Below, one piece after another: positions 35,401 to 44,074 of a stretch of 64,000 nucleotides of DNA. Positions within the stretch are counted from its first letter, which is position 1. Each line of letters opens with the position of its first letter. Origin of the DNA: Pedobacter borealis DSM 19626 (lineage in GTDB: Bacteria > Bacteroidota > Bacteroidia > Sphingobacteriales > Sphingobacteriaceae); assembly GCF_000708285.2 (NCBI RefSeq), contig NZ_JAUG01000008.1, positions 1 to 64,000 of the forward strand, read 5' to 3'. A program made the translations under genes and the position numbers. The notes beneath the pieces are model-generated. The model made no database searches and had not been told where the DNA came from. It saw only the letters and a list, made by a program, of their open reading frames with translations.

Positions 35401-35592
35401 TTAAAATATGTAAAAGCTGCCCGCATTAGCGTGCAAGGTAGAAATTTATTCATCTGGACACCTAAAACAAATATCTATACTGACCCTGAATACAGTTCTG
35501 CAGGTTCTGATAATAATGGTATTGGTATTGTTAACTTAGGCCAAACGCCTCCAGCTAGATTCTACGGAGCAACTTTATCATTAACATTTTAA
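32446..35592 (+). CDS. SusC/RagA family TonB-dependent transporter (pair 3)
   Basis: The 1048-residue protein has a signal peptide (MKKLLQSLFILVLCASSAFA), a CarboxypepD_reg-like domain at about 23-100 and EVVVTAGGITIQRRQ at the plug start, a variant of the VVTALG seen in its neighbours. The plug has VVVDNVIVPSD and EVLNGAGAAALYGSDASNGALI, and the barrel ends in LSLTF. It has no STN domain. In the plug, the usual Asp-Gly of LDGVPI is replaced by Asp-Asn, and ILKG by VLNG. It heads a three-gene operon with SusD and a DUF1735 lipoprotein. Confidence 0.93.
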   Translation: MKKLLQSLFILVLCASSAFAQERTVSGTVTSQEDGLPVPGASVRVKEIPNLGAQTGANGKFSLNVPKNGKTLVVTFLGYATKEFVIPANNVVNAVLNSDVTSLNEVVVTAGGITIQRRQQGNQSTTVKAEELTQGKAFNVASALTGKVAGLQVNAVSSGVNPSVRLVLRGNRSLLGNNQALVVVDNVIVPSDILGNLNPEDIENIEVLNGAGAAALYGSDASNGALIIQTKKGKRGSSTINVSHTTNVEQVSFLPQLQERFGSGTGNDDIPTYTPFENQQYGPAFDGVVRPIGKPLADGSIQSVPYSFNADENKNAFWETGVSNQTDFNVSSGDDKGTYYFSGQYFDQKSTVPGDKYNRFTMRVNGERNLGNNVTFSFNANYVQNRYNQSSAIATVFDNVLQSPGEIPLTRYSDYKNDPFSTPDGYYNEYYQNPYFALGNNRSITRNDYLTGNVQLKWYPIKELSLLVRASLSNRSFANKSTTDKFTYSDYRLKETPNFSNVVGGVSESSGFNTQINPEFIAQYIKKLSKDFTLNVIGGGTIRQNTYKTVNVNTNGGLAQGGFFNINNGLGNSGASEADYKARQIGLYGDVRLGFRDYLYLHVTGRNDWRSILSAENRSFFYPSADISFIASDAIPLLKNSNVIESLKIRGGVSKVGNVNLGNNSNFGAYSLLPTFGSAYGYPFNGIPGYTLGGQVVSANIKPEMTLAYEGGVDFALFKSRITGSFTYYNTSTTDQTVPIDIASSTGFTKFLTNTGEVSNKGVETSIRVVPVRNPTSGLEVSVGANYTYNQNKVLSIGNGLSQISLSGSATTGLGVWAIEGQSFPSLKGSDYVRDSQGRIIVDRITGFPSNTTGTIILGNTEPRHRIGLDVAASYKGFRLTGLFEYRGGFVMAQSSGSYDFSGAGIRTTYFNRERFVVPNSSYLDPATNTYVENTNITTRTGGVDFWTNGPTNTAVGTNYVYSAAFWKLRELSLGYDIPKSVLGNLKYVKAARISVQGRNLFIWTPKTNIYTDPEYSSAGSDNNGIGIVNLGQTPPARFYGATLSLTF

Positions 35593-35603
35593 CACACATT
35601 AAT

Positions 35604-37202
35604 ATGAAAAAGATTTTAAACCTTTTATTGATAGGTGCCGTTGCGGTTGGCTTTTCAGCATGCAAAAAATACCTTGATATAAATACTAATACAAATAATG
35701 CAACTACAGCAACACCTGCGCTTGTTTTGCCTCAGGCAATTGTAGGGTCTGCTTCTATTGTCCAAGCATTAAATGCTGCATACTATTTCCCAGGGGGATT
35801 TGCTGCTAATATTTATGGTGTTGGTGGGTATGGAGCAGGTGTAACTTATGCATATACTGCAGGAAGTTTTGTTACGGGATTTTCATCTTCATATGACAAT
35901 GCCCTTGATTATCAATATGTAATCGATAATACTTCTGGTACTCCCTCGTTAGCCTATTCAACGGCTATTGCCCGGATAATGAAAGCTTTCATTTTTTCGA
36001 AAATTGTAGATCAATACAATGATGTACCATATACAGAAGCATTAAAAGGAAATGCCCTTTTAACGCCAAAGTATGATAAAGCTGAAGATATCTATAAAGA
36101 CTTAATTTCTCAACTTACATCTACTATTAATGCTATTACAGCTGCTCAAGCTGGTACTGTAGCAAATACTGTTGCTGCAAGTGCCGATCCTTTGTTTAAA
36201 GGGGATATGAACTTATGGAAAAAGTTTGCCAATACGCTGAAATTAAGAATGTTGGTCAAAATGGCTGGCGTTCCTGCACAAGCATCATATGCAACTACTG
36301 AATTTGCCGCTTTAAATACAACGATTGGATTCTTGACTACAGATGCATTGGTTAATCCTGGCTATGTTAAAGCAATAAATTCACAAGGTATTAGTCAGCA
36401 AAATCCTAATTATGGAAGTCTTGCATTTGGTACAGATAATGCTAGGTCTCAGGGGCAGGCAATCCCAACAAGGTGGATAATGAGTTTCTATAATGGTCTA
36501 AAGTTATCTGACCCGGGACGTGGCGCGGTTATCTACAGAGGTTACCCAGCTACAGCTGTTAACCAATTAGGTGAAGAAAATACAACTTCAAGTCAGGTCC
36601 CTCCTTCAGGGTCTACTTCATGGTTCACGGGTGTTGATGCAAATACACCGGGTTTGGGTGTGGCAAAAGGACCCTCTCAAGGTCAACCTTTATTGTTGGC
36701 TACCGAAAGTTACTTTTTACAAGCTGAGGCTTATACAAGAGGATATTTAACTGGTAACGCTAAAAATGCCTTCACTGCAGGTATTACCGCATCATTTAAC
36801 TATTTATACCAAAACCAGAGCAATGTGGTTGATGCAAGTAAAAATGTAAGTGCTGATGTTACAACTTATTTAACGGCCAATACTGCTAGCCGCTTAGTAA
36901 ATTTTGATTTAGCGCTAACTACAGATCAAAAAATCGAAGCTATTATTACTCAAAAGTATATTGCTTTGAATGTAATCCACAGCGACGAAGCCTTTAATGA
37001 GTTTAAGCGTACAACTTATCCAGCAATTGTTAATGGATCACAAGATCCTCTTTTAACGTTTGCATCTAAACAATCTGTTTCAACACGCCCAGATAAATTG
37101 ATTGGAAGGGTTCTTTATCCTCAGTCTGAGTATAACTTAAACCCTACTAACGTTCCTTCAGTAACGTTATTTGGATCACGTATTTTTTGGGACTTAAATT
37201 AA
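35604..37202 (+). CDS. SusD-like lipoprotein (SusD-like_2 type, pair 3)
   Basis: The 532-residue lipoprotein has lipobox GFSAC (Cys 20) followed by KKYLDINTNTNNAT, the SusD-like_2 signature start. FSKIVDQYNDVPYTEALKG and QPLLLATESYFLQAEAYTRGY correspond to the conserved substrate-lid helices. It is the longest SusD in the array. It begins 11 bp after the SusC and is followed after 7 bp by the DUF1735 lipoprotein gene, so all three are probably one transcript and one surface complex. Confidence 0.9.
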   Translation: MKKILNLLLIGAVAVGFSACKKYLDINTNTNNATTATPALVLPQAIVGSASIVQALNAAYYFPGGFAANIYGVGGYGAGVTYAYTAGSFVTGFSSSYDNALDYQYVIDNTSGTPSLAYSTAIARIMKAFIFSKIVDQYNDVPYTEALKGNALLTPKYDKAEDIYKDLISQLTSTINAITAAQAGTVANTVAASADPLFKGDMNLWKKFANTLKLRMLVKMAGVPAQASYATTEFAALNTTIGFLTTDALVNPGYVKAINSQGISQQNPNYGSLAFGTDNARSQGQAIPTRWIMSFYNGLKLSDPGRGAVIYRGYPATAVNQLGEENTTSSQVPPSGSTSWFTGVDANTPGLGVAKGPSQGQPLLLATESYFLQAEAYTRGYLTGNAKNAFTAGITASFNYLYQNQSNVVDASKNVSADVTTYLTANTASRLVNFDLALTTDQKIEAIITQKYIALNVIHSDEAFNEFKRTTYPAIVNGSQDPLLTFASKQSVSTRPDKLIGRVLYPQSEYNLNPTNVPSVTLFGSRIFWDLN

Positions 37203-37209
37203 TAAAGAC

Positions 37210-38169
37210 ATGAAAAAAAATATTTTTAAATCTATAATACTTTTACTTGCGGTAACCTCACTTACCTCTTGTTTAAAAGACGATAGCTTGGTGTTGGATC
37301 CTGCAAAAGGCCATAACGTTATCGAATTTGCCAATCCAGCGCAAATAGCTGTTAATGGAACGCCGTCTCCTTTGTACGTTTTCTCTTATGATGCGGCGTC
37401 TACGCCTACACTCCCAATAACAATCAGTTACTCTGGGCCAGAAGCAGTAGCACCTCAGGATATCACAGTTAAATTTACTGTAGGTAGCCAAGCAAAAATT
37501 GATGAATACAATACTGCGACTTCTAATCATTATGTAATGCTGAAACCTGTTAGCTATACTTTATCAACAAATGAAGTAGTGATCAAAGCTGGTACCAGCA
37601 AAGCAACTTTCAATATTGCGTTAAAGCCTTCAACTTTTGATTTCGCCGTTTCAGAGGTATTGCCTCTAACTATTACCTCAGCTTCTTCTGGTATCATTAG
37701 TGGAAACTTCAGTACAATCTTATTGAATCTTGGAGCGAAAAATAAATTTGATGGTGTTTATACATACTACGCCCTTCACGAAGCGCCTGATAGACCAACA
37801 TTCTTAATAGGTACGGAATTTAAATATCCAAATGATGTTCAACTAAGAACAACAGGTGCTTCTAAGGATAATCTGTTTAATACTTATTACGGAGACTTCT
37901 TAATTCCATTATTAACCAGTACAAATGGTACCAGTGGATTTGGTTCAACAAATTTGGTATTAGAATTCGACCCGGCTACGAATAAAGTAATCTCAGCTGC
38001 CAACGCCAATATTGCACCGGCAAATGGTAGGGCAATGAATCTTGATCTTACGGCTAATAACTATTTTGATCCTGCAACGCACAATGTGTTTGTAACGTAT
38101 TTTATGACACAGCCTGGTTTCAGTCCTTTAAAGATTACAGCAAGATTAGTTTACAAAGGATCTAGATAA
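37210..38169 (+). CDS. DUF1735-domain surface lipoprotein (SusE/F-like position)
   Basis: The 319-residue lipoprotein has lipobox SLTSC (Cys 21) followed by LKDDSLVLDPAKGHNVIEF. Residues about 30-165 resemble the DUF1735 (BT_3987-like N-terminal) Ig-like domain (PQDITVKFTVGSQAKIDEYN, VVIKAGTSKATFNI). The rest is a second all-beta domain beginning NKFDGVYTYY. Proteins with this layout sit downstream of SusD and act as accessory ligand-binding lipoproteins. Here no enzyme accompanies it, so the ligand cannot be named. A terminator follows 62 bp later. Confidence 0.8.
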   Translation: MKKNIFKSIILLLAVTSLTSCLKDDSLVLDPAKGHNVIEFANPAQIAVNGTPSPLYVFSYDAASTPTLPITISYSGPEAVAPQDITVKFTVGSQAKIDEYNTATSNHYVMLKPVSYTLSTNEVVIKAGTSKATFNIALKPSTFDFAVSEVLPLTITSASSGIISGNFSTILLNLGAKNKFDGVYTYYALHEAPDRPTFLIGTEFKYPNDVQLRTTGASKDNLFNTYYGDFLIPLLTSTNGTSGFGSTNLVLEFDPATNKVISAANANIAPANGRAMNLDLTANNYFDPATHNVFVTYFMTQPGFSPLKITARLVYKGSR

Positions 38170-38230
38170 AAGAATCCAAATAATGGACGATTAATGATTT
38201 TAACCATTCGTTAAATCTACTAACTTCAAA

Positions 38231-38265
38231 CGGCCCCCATCTTTATAGTTGGGGGCTGTTTTTTT
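38231..38265 (+). terminator. Rho-independent terminator after the pair 3 operon
   Basis: CGGCCCCCA at 38231-38239 pairs with TGGGGGCTG at 38250-38258, with one G-T wobble, around a 10-base AT-rich loop and followed by a run of seven or more T. It is the most GC-rich hairpin of the region and a strong terminator. Confidence 0.93.
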
Positions 38266-38383
38266 AATTAATAATTTTATGCAATAGACTAATTTACAGG
38301 GATTTTTGTTGTTTAAATTTAAAAAAAGGAAATAGATAATTTAAAAATTAACTATATTTATGTTCAAACTAACTAGCTCCATT

Positions 38384-39088
38384 ATGAATATTTACAAAAA
38401 CATTTATTTTGCTGCCGTTGCACTTTTCGCATCTGCACAATTAAGCCAGGCCCAGGAACAAAAAACATCCGTTCTTTCTGATCAAACGAAGGTTGTTTAT
38501 GCAATGAACGACGCTAAAAAACTAGAGGGCGTTTATTCTGTTTTGAAGAATGACGATAAAGTTTTTTTAAGAGGAGTTTATAAAGATAATGTAAGATCAG
38601 GTAATTGGTATGCGTTTAACGATAATGGAAATGTTTTTCTTCGCTACAATTACGACCTTAAAAAACTGCTTTATTTAGATACGGTAAGCATTAATCGATT
38701 AAAGGTTGAAGTGAAAACCGATGATCCAGAAGTAAAAGAAAAAGCGAGTATCCCTGTCCCCATTTCATCAATCGATCAGTATATTTCGTTATTGGCAACA
38801 GAATTAAAAAGGGTGATCCTAAAGGATAATAAAAATGCAGATGGTACACTTGATGCGGATCTAATTACCAATATTGATAAAAATGGTAAAGCCAGTTATG
38901 AAGCAAGTTATACTGTTGATGGGATTCCTGTAACCAAACGTCTAATTATTTCTGAAAAAACATTTGATATTGACTGGATTCCTTCAAGTTATAAAGGTGT
39001 AAATTATGCATCGGTGTTTTCGGTTAAGGCCAAAATAGATTTTGCACAAAAGCCAGGAATAAAACAGAGATTTATTTGGGTATACTAG
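38384..39088 (+). CDS. Secreted protein with MORN-like strands, function unknown
   Basis: From ATG 38384 the protein has 234 residues, with a signal peptide (MNIYKNIYFAAVALFASAQLSQAQ). Residues about 48-95 contain LEGVYSVL, VFLRGVYKD and GNWYAFNDNGNVFLRYNYD, like the short beta repeats of MORN or YwqK-type proteins. The C-terminal half (about 120-234) is not recognised. The gene is isolated by terminators on both sides and lies between SusCD pairs 3 and 4. I prefer this ATG over the one at 38360 because it directly precedes the signal peptide. I cannot assign a function. Confidence 0.65.
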   Translation: MNIYKNIYFAAVALFASAQLSQAQEQKTSVLSDQTKVVYAMNDAKKLEGVYSVLKNDDKVFLRGVYKDNVRSGNWYAFNDNGNVFLRYNYDLKKLLYLDTVSINRLKVEVKTDDPEVKEKASIPVPISSIDQYISLLATELKRVILKDNKNADGTLDADLITNIDKNGKASYEASYTVDGIPVTKRLIISEKTFDIDWIPSSYKGVNYASVFSVKAKIDFAQKPGIKQRFIWVY

Positions 39089-39131
39089 CATAGTAGCCAA
39101 TGGAGGAAAACTTCCTAGTGATATTCATTAG

Positions 39132-39177
39132 TTAAATAACAAAAGGAACGACTGCAATCGTTCCTTTTGTTATTTAA
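39132..39177. terminator. Long perfect-stem terminator, usable in both directions
   Basis: TTAAATAACAAAAGGAACGA at 39132-39151 pairs perfectly with its inverted copy at 39158-39177, giving a 20-bp stem with a 6-base loop. The stem itself contains an A-tract on one side and a T-tract on the other, so U-runs are available on both strands. It lies 44 bp after the stop of the preceding secreted-protein gene. Confidence 0.88.
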
Positions 39178-39324
39178 ACATTTTGAATTATACCAATGGC
39201 CAATAGTTGTTTAATCGTGTCAGAACACATTATTCTCATAAAAGTAGATTTTAAAAGACATGATTGCTAAGTATTTTGTCTGTGTCATTTAAAAGTCAAA
39301 TACAAGTTTGTTTTGTTAATGTTT

Positions 39325-39357
39325 GTTAAAAATCTATAAAACGCGATTATATTTAAG
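39325..39357 (+). promoter_or_regulatory. Candidate promoter of SusCD pair 4
   Basis: TTTGTTAAAAA around 39322-39332 and TATATTTAAG at 39348-39357 reproduce the layout found upstream of pair 3, with 23 bases from the G of GTTAAAA to the second box. It is 51 bases from the ATG at 39399. Confidence 0.5.
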
Positions 39358-39398
39358 GCTTTTTAAAACAAACTAAATCATTTACTAACTTAAATTTC

Positions 39399-42300
39399 AT
39401 GAAAAAACTTCTACAAAGTTTGTTCGTGTTGATGTTTATTGCATTTAATGCAATTGCTCAAGAACGAACAATTACTGGTTCTGTTATCTCGTCTGACGAC
39501 AAACTGCCACTTCCCGGAGTAAGCGTTAAGGTTCAGGGTGTGCAAGGTGGGGCGATGACCGACGCAAATGGTAAATACAGTCTTCGTGTTTCGGCTGGGT
39601 CAGCTATTTTACAATTTACTTACTTAGGTTATGCTACACAAACTCTAAAAATTGGTGCGGGCAATACCTTAAATGTGGTTTTAGTACCTGATGCTAAAGA
39701 TTTATCTGAAGTGGTTGTAACTGCTCTAGGTCTAAAAAGAGCCAAAAGAGACTTAGGTTATTCCACACAGAATGTTAAAGGGGAGCAGCTTGTTGATAGA
39801 GGAGATAATAACTTCCTTAATGCTTTACAAGGTAAAATTGCTGGCGTGGAGATTACTGGCGCGAGTGGTAGCGCAGGTTCTTCAACTAACATTATTTTAC
39901 GGGGGATGTCTTCGTTATCTGGCTCAAACCAACCATTATTCGTAATAGATGGCATTCCGATTAGCAATGATGTAGATCAAACTACCAATACTTTGTATGG
40001 TAATCAGCCAGCTAACCGCGCTTTGGATATTGACCCAAACAATATCGAGTCTTTAAACGTGCTGCAAGGCCCAGCTGCTGCCGCACTTTATGGTTCGAGA
40101 GCATCAGCAGGTGCAATTATAATTACCACAAAAAAAGGATCAGGAGCGGCTGGTAAAACAGACATTACAGTTAATTCTGCCTATGGTGTGCAAAATGTTT
40201 ATGGATTTCCTAAATTACAAAATGAATTTGGCCAAGGTTCTAGTGGGGTGTTTTCTCCAACCTCAACATTTTCATTAGGTAATAGATTTGGCACAACACC
40301 AACAGTTGCAAATGGTTTAATCGCTGCTGCAGGCACAAACCCAGTAATTAATGGCGTAACTTACAAACCTGGTGATGTATTGCCGTATATTAGCTATCCA
40401 GATAACTTTAATACATATTTCGCACAAGGTCATACGTGGGATAATAATATTTCAATCGTAAGCGGTGACGCTAAAAATAATTATGCATTCTCTGCAGGTA
40501 ATTCAACAACCAAAGGTATCTTGCCCGCATCTGATTTTGATAAAGTTAACTTAAGATTTAGTGCGGGTTCTCAGCTAACCAAAAAGTTAAATCTTAATGG
40601 TTCTGCAAATTATTTCAATACTTTCCAAAACGGTGCTACAACTCAGGGTAATGGTGCAAACAGTAGTATGTTTGGGGTTTTCGGAATTACTAGATCAACA
40701 GATTTGGCTTATTATAGAGACAATTATAAAAATGCTGATGGTACGAATAATTGGTTTGTTACAGGTCGCGATAACCCATATTTTGCAGCATATGAAAATT
40801 CTTTTAAAAGTAGAGTTTCTCGTTTCTTAGGTAACGTTAGTTTAAGCTATGATGTTTTAGACTGGTTGAACGTTAGTTATCGCTTAGGTTTAGATACTTA
40901 TACTGATAGGCGTAAACGTTATGTAGCTATCGGTTCAACTCAGGCGGCAAGTTCTGCTGGTAGCGTAACTGAAGATAACTTCTTTAGAAGTGAGTTAAAT
41001 GGTGACTTACTTATCACAGCTAAAAAGCAAAATATTTTTACAAAAGGGTTGAATGCTACTGCGTTATTAGGGCAGAATATCAACCAAAGAGATTTCCAAA
41101 ATGCTACAGTATCAGGTGTCGGATTAACTATCCCAGACTATGCTAATGTTGCAAACGGACAAGTTTTCACTAATTCTGGTGAAAGTACGACAAGAAGAAG
41201 ATTATTAGGTTATTATGGACAGATCTCATTGGGATATAATAACTATTTATTCTTGGAACTGACTGGCCGTTTTGACCAATCTTCTACTCTTCCTGTTGCT
41301 AATAACACTTATTTCTACCCATCAGTATCTACAAGCTTTGTGTTTACAGATGCATTTAAAATTAAATCAGACATTTTAAGCATGGGTAAAATTCGTGCTT
41401 CTTATGCTAAGGTTGGTAAAGATGCTAATCCTTACGTGTTAGATGCTAGATCTTATTCTTCTGGTAGCTATGGGAATAATACTGCAAGCTTTAGTTTCCC
41501 TTATGGATCTATATTAGGATTTGGTGCAAACAGTTCGATTGGTAATCCTGATTTAAAACCAGAATTCACTAATTCTTATGAATTTGGGTTAAACTTGGGT
41601 TTATTTAAGGATAGGATTAACTTAGATGCAACAATCTATAAACAAGGTAGTAAAAATCAGATTGTTAGTGTAGCATTGCCTGCATCAACAGGATACGGTA
41701 GCCGCTTAACAAATATTGGTGAAGTATCTAATAAAGGTATCGAACTATTATTAAGTGGTTTAGCGATTAAAACTAAAGATGTTAGTTGGGATATCTCCGC
41801 AAACTTCTCTAAAAACAAAAATAAAGTTGTTTCAATTGCCCCAGGTGTAACTTCATTTGCCGTTGCTGGTAATGCATTCACTGGACAGATCCCAACTATT
41901 TATGAAGGTTATGCTTATGGTGTAATTGTAGGTAGTAAATATCCACGTAGTCCTTCGGGCGATTTGATCGTTGATAAAACTACAGGTCTTTACAGTACTG
42001 CAACTATTCCAAACCAAGTTATTGCAGATCCAAACAAACAATGGACTGCAGGTTTAACGAATACAGTAAGGTATAAGAACTTCATTTTCTCCGGACTTGT
42101 TGATTTCAAAAAAGGTGGAGATATTATTTCATGGACTGCAGCTACGTTAAGATCTAATGGATCATTATTAATCACTGCAGAGGATCGTGAACAACCACAC
42201 ATTTTGCCGGGAGTTATCCAAAATACAGATGGAAGTTTTTCTCCTAACAACATCCAGATTCCAGGACAAACATATTGGAATGCAGGTTTTGGTGGTATCG

Positions 42301-42569
42301 GTGGAAGTGAGTTCAATGTATATGATGCGACAACTTTCCGTTTAAGAGAGATTACCATTGGCTATGATTTAGCTGGTAAAGTTTTAAAAACAAACGTTAT
42401 TAAAAATATTCGCTTAACTGTTTATGGCAGAAATCTTTATTATTATGCCCCAAATAGCCCTATCGATCCTGAAGTCTCAACTCAAGGTGCCGGCAATATT
42501 AGAGGCTTAGAGCTTCAAAGCGCACCTAATACAAGAAACTTTGGGGCTAGTTTAAGAGTAACTTTTTAA
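39399..42569 (+). CDS. SusC/RagA family TonB-dependent transporter (pair 4)
   Basis: The 1056-residue protein has a signal peptide (MKKLLQSLFVLMFIAFNAIA) and a CarboxypepD_reg-like domain at about 23-98 (TITGSVISSDDKLPLPGVSV). EVVVTALGLKRAKRDLGYST starts the plug, which contains FVIDGIPISND and VLQGPAAAALYGSRASAGAI. The barrel ends in LRVTF. No STN domain is present. ILQGPAAA-type sequence replaces the usual LKGAAA, a variation within the family. SusD follows after 23 bp. Confidence 0.93.
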   Translation: MKKLLQSLFVLMFIAFNAIAQERTITGSVISSDDKLPLPGVSVKVQGVQGGAMTDANGKYSLRVSAGSAILQFTYLGYATQTLKIGAGNTLNVVLVPDAKDLSEVVVTALGLKRAKRDLGYSTQNVKGEQLVDRGDNNFLNALQGKIAGVEITGASGSAGSSTNIILRGMSSLSGSNQPLFVIDGIPISNDVDQTTNTLYGNQPANRALDIDPNNIESLNVLQGPAAAALYGSRASAGAIIITTKKGSGAAGKTDITVNSAYGVQNVYGFPKLQNEFGQGSSGVFSPTSTFSLGNRFGTTPTVANGLIAAAGTNPVINGVTYKPGDVLPYISYPDNFNTYFAQGHTWDNNISIVSGDAKNNYAFSAGNSTTKGILPASDFDKVNLRFSAGSQLTKKLNLNGSANYFNTFQNGATTQGNGANSSMFGVFGITRSTDLAYYRDNYKNADGTNNWFVTGRDNPYFAAYENSFKSRVSRFLGNVSLSYDVLDWLNVSYRLGLDTYTDRRKRYVAIGSTQAASSAGSVTEDNFFRSELNGDLLITAKKQNIFTKGLNATALLGQNINQRDFQNATVSGVGLTIPDYANVANGQVFTNSGESTTRRRLLGYYGQISLGYNNYLFLELTGRFDQSSTLPVANNTYFYPSVSTSFVFTDAFKIKSDILSMGKIRASYAKVGKDANPYVLDARSYSSGSYGNNTASFSFPYGSILGFGANSSIGNPDLKPEFTNSYEFGLNLGLFKDRINLDATIYKQGSKNQIVSVALPASTGYGSRLTNIGEVSNKGIELLLSGLAIKTKDVSWDISANFSKNKNKVVSIAPGVTSFAVAGNAFTGQIPTIYEGYAYGVIVGSKYPRSPSGDLIVDKTTGLYSTATIPNQVIADPNKQWTAGLTNTVRYKNFIFSGLVDFKKGGDIISWTAATLRSNGSLLITAEDREQPHILPGVIQNTDGSFSPNNIQIPGQTYWNAGFGGIGGSEFNVYDATTFRLREITIGYDLAGKVLKTNVIKNIRLTVYGRNLYYYAPNSPIDPEVSTQGAGNIRGLELQSAPNTRNFGASLRVTF

Positions 42570-42592
42570 TTAACTATCGTAAATATTTAAAT

Positions 42593-44044
42593 ATGAAAAA
42601 AATTATATTATTTGCAGCGTGTGTATTGTCGATGGCATCCTGCAAGAAATTTTTAGATGTAAACCAGAATCCAAACTCTGCGTTAAAGGTGCCTTCTAAA
42701 GTGTTATTGCCAACAACCTCTATTGGAATTGGATGGGCTAATGCAAATGAATTAGGTAGATGTGCATCTATTTTGATGCAGTATAATGCTGGCTTAGCTA
42801 ATCAAAACTTAACCTATGATAGTTATAATATCTCAGGTTTATTTGATAACCAATGGAATTTTGAGATTTTTCAAGGTTGTATAAATAACTTACGTGTTAT
42901 TATTCAGCAGTCTGAATCTACAGATCCTGCTTATTCAGGTATTGCTAAAATTCAATTGGCTTATATTTTTTCTGTGATGACAGATCTTTGGGGAGACGTT
43001 CCATATTCACAAGCTGGTTTCGGTTTAGATTTCCCAGCGCCAAGATATGACGCTCAAGCAGATATCTACCAAGGTAATTCAGGAGCTGGCATCACTTCAC
43101 TATTTGATCTTGTGAAAAGTGGTATTGCTGATTTAAACAAAACATCGGCATTAAAACCAGGTACCGATGATTTAATTTATGGTGGTGTGTTAACGAAATG
43201 GAAAAGAGCTGGAAATAGCCTAATCTTAAAATTCGCAAATACGATTTCAGGTGTAAACCCAACATTGGCAAAAGCCCAGATCGATGGCGTACTGGCTAGT
43301 GCTGAAGGTTATATTGATGATAATCAGTATGATTTAATGGTACCTTTTAGCTCAGCTGTTACTAACCAGAACCCAATGTATGTTCAAGACATTTCTGGAA
43401 GTTTTAAGAATGGTGAAATGTTAAGTACGAGATTGTTAGCTTTATCTAAAAGTGTTAATGATACCGTTAGGTTGTCTAAGTTTTATACTAAGCCACTGGG
43501 TACAAGATTTGTTGCCTACGAAAATGGTTCTACTGTTGCTGCGCCAACGCTTGCTACTAGGTCCATGTATAATACATACGTGGTTGGTACTGCGGGTGAA
43601 GCACCGGTTAGGTTGTTAACCAATTTCCAAGGAAAGTTCATCTTGGCTGAATCGGCTTTATTATTAGGTACAGCTGGTGACGCAAATAGCTTATATCAGG
43701 CGGGCATAAGAGCTTCGATGACTAAAGCTGGAATGACTACAGCAGAAATTACTCAATATTTTACTGATAACCCTACTGTTGTTACTTTGAGTGGTACTAA
43801 TGCAGATAAGCTTAAACAAATTATCACTCAAAAATATCTTTCGTGGGTAGGTAATGGTATCGAAGCTTATAACGATTACAGAAGGACCGGATACCCGGTA
43901 TTAGCTCCTGCATTAAATGCTGTTGGAGATAACAATGGAGTAATTCCTTTGCGTTATGTTTATACTTCAAATGAAGGAAACGCAAATCCTAATCAGCCTA
44001 AGCCGCTTATTAAAACAAGTGTAAAGGTTTGGTGGGGTAAATAA
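42593..44044 (+). CDS. SusD-like lipoprotein (SusD-like_2 type, pair 4)
   Basis: The 483-residue lipoprotein has lipobox SMASC (Cys 17) followed by KKFLDVNQNPNSALKVP, nearly the same start as in pair 1. LAYIFSVMTDLWGDVPYSQAG and LLTNFQGKFILAESALLLG are conserved helices, and the end has YNDYRRTGYPVLAP and VKVWWGK, closely like the pair 1 SusD (YNDWRRTGYPSL, VWWAN). Pairs 1 and 4 are thus the closest relatives within the array. A small lipoprotein gene follows after 30 bp. Confidence 0.9.
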   Translation: MKKIILFAACVLSMASCKKFLDVNQNPNSALKVPSKVLLPTTSIGIGWANANELGRCASILMQYNAGLANQNLTYDSYNISGLFDNQWNFEIFQGCINNLRVIIQQSESTDPAYSGIAKIQLAYIFSVMTDLWGDVPYSQAGFGLDFPAPRYDAQADIYQGNSGAGITSLFDLVKSGIADLNKTSALKPGTDDLIYGGVLTKWKRAGNSLILKFANTISGVNPTLAKAQIDGVLASAEGYIDDNQYDLMVPFSSAVTNQNPMYVQDISGSFKNGEMLSTRLLALSKSVNDTVRLSKFYTKPLGTRFVAYENGSTVAAPTLATRSMYNTYVVGTAGEAPVRLLTNFQGKFILAESALLLGTAGDANSLYQAGIRASMTKAGMTTAEITQYFTDNPTVVTLSGTNADKLKQIITQKYLSWVGNGIEAYNDYRRTGYPVLAPALNAVGDNNGVIPLRYVYTSNEGNANPNQPKPLIKTSVKVWWGK

Positions 44045-44074
44045 CAAATATTAAGTACATTTTAGATAAACATC

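Noticed and set aside
41990..42358. 122-codon minus-strand ORF inside the pair 4 susC
   Set aside because: It is opposite the conserved barrel-coding sequence. The composition is that of an antisense frame.
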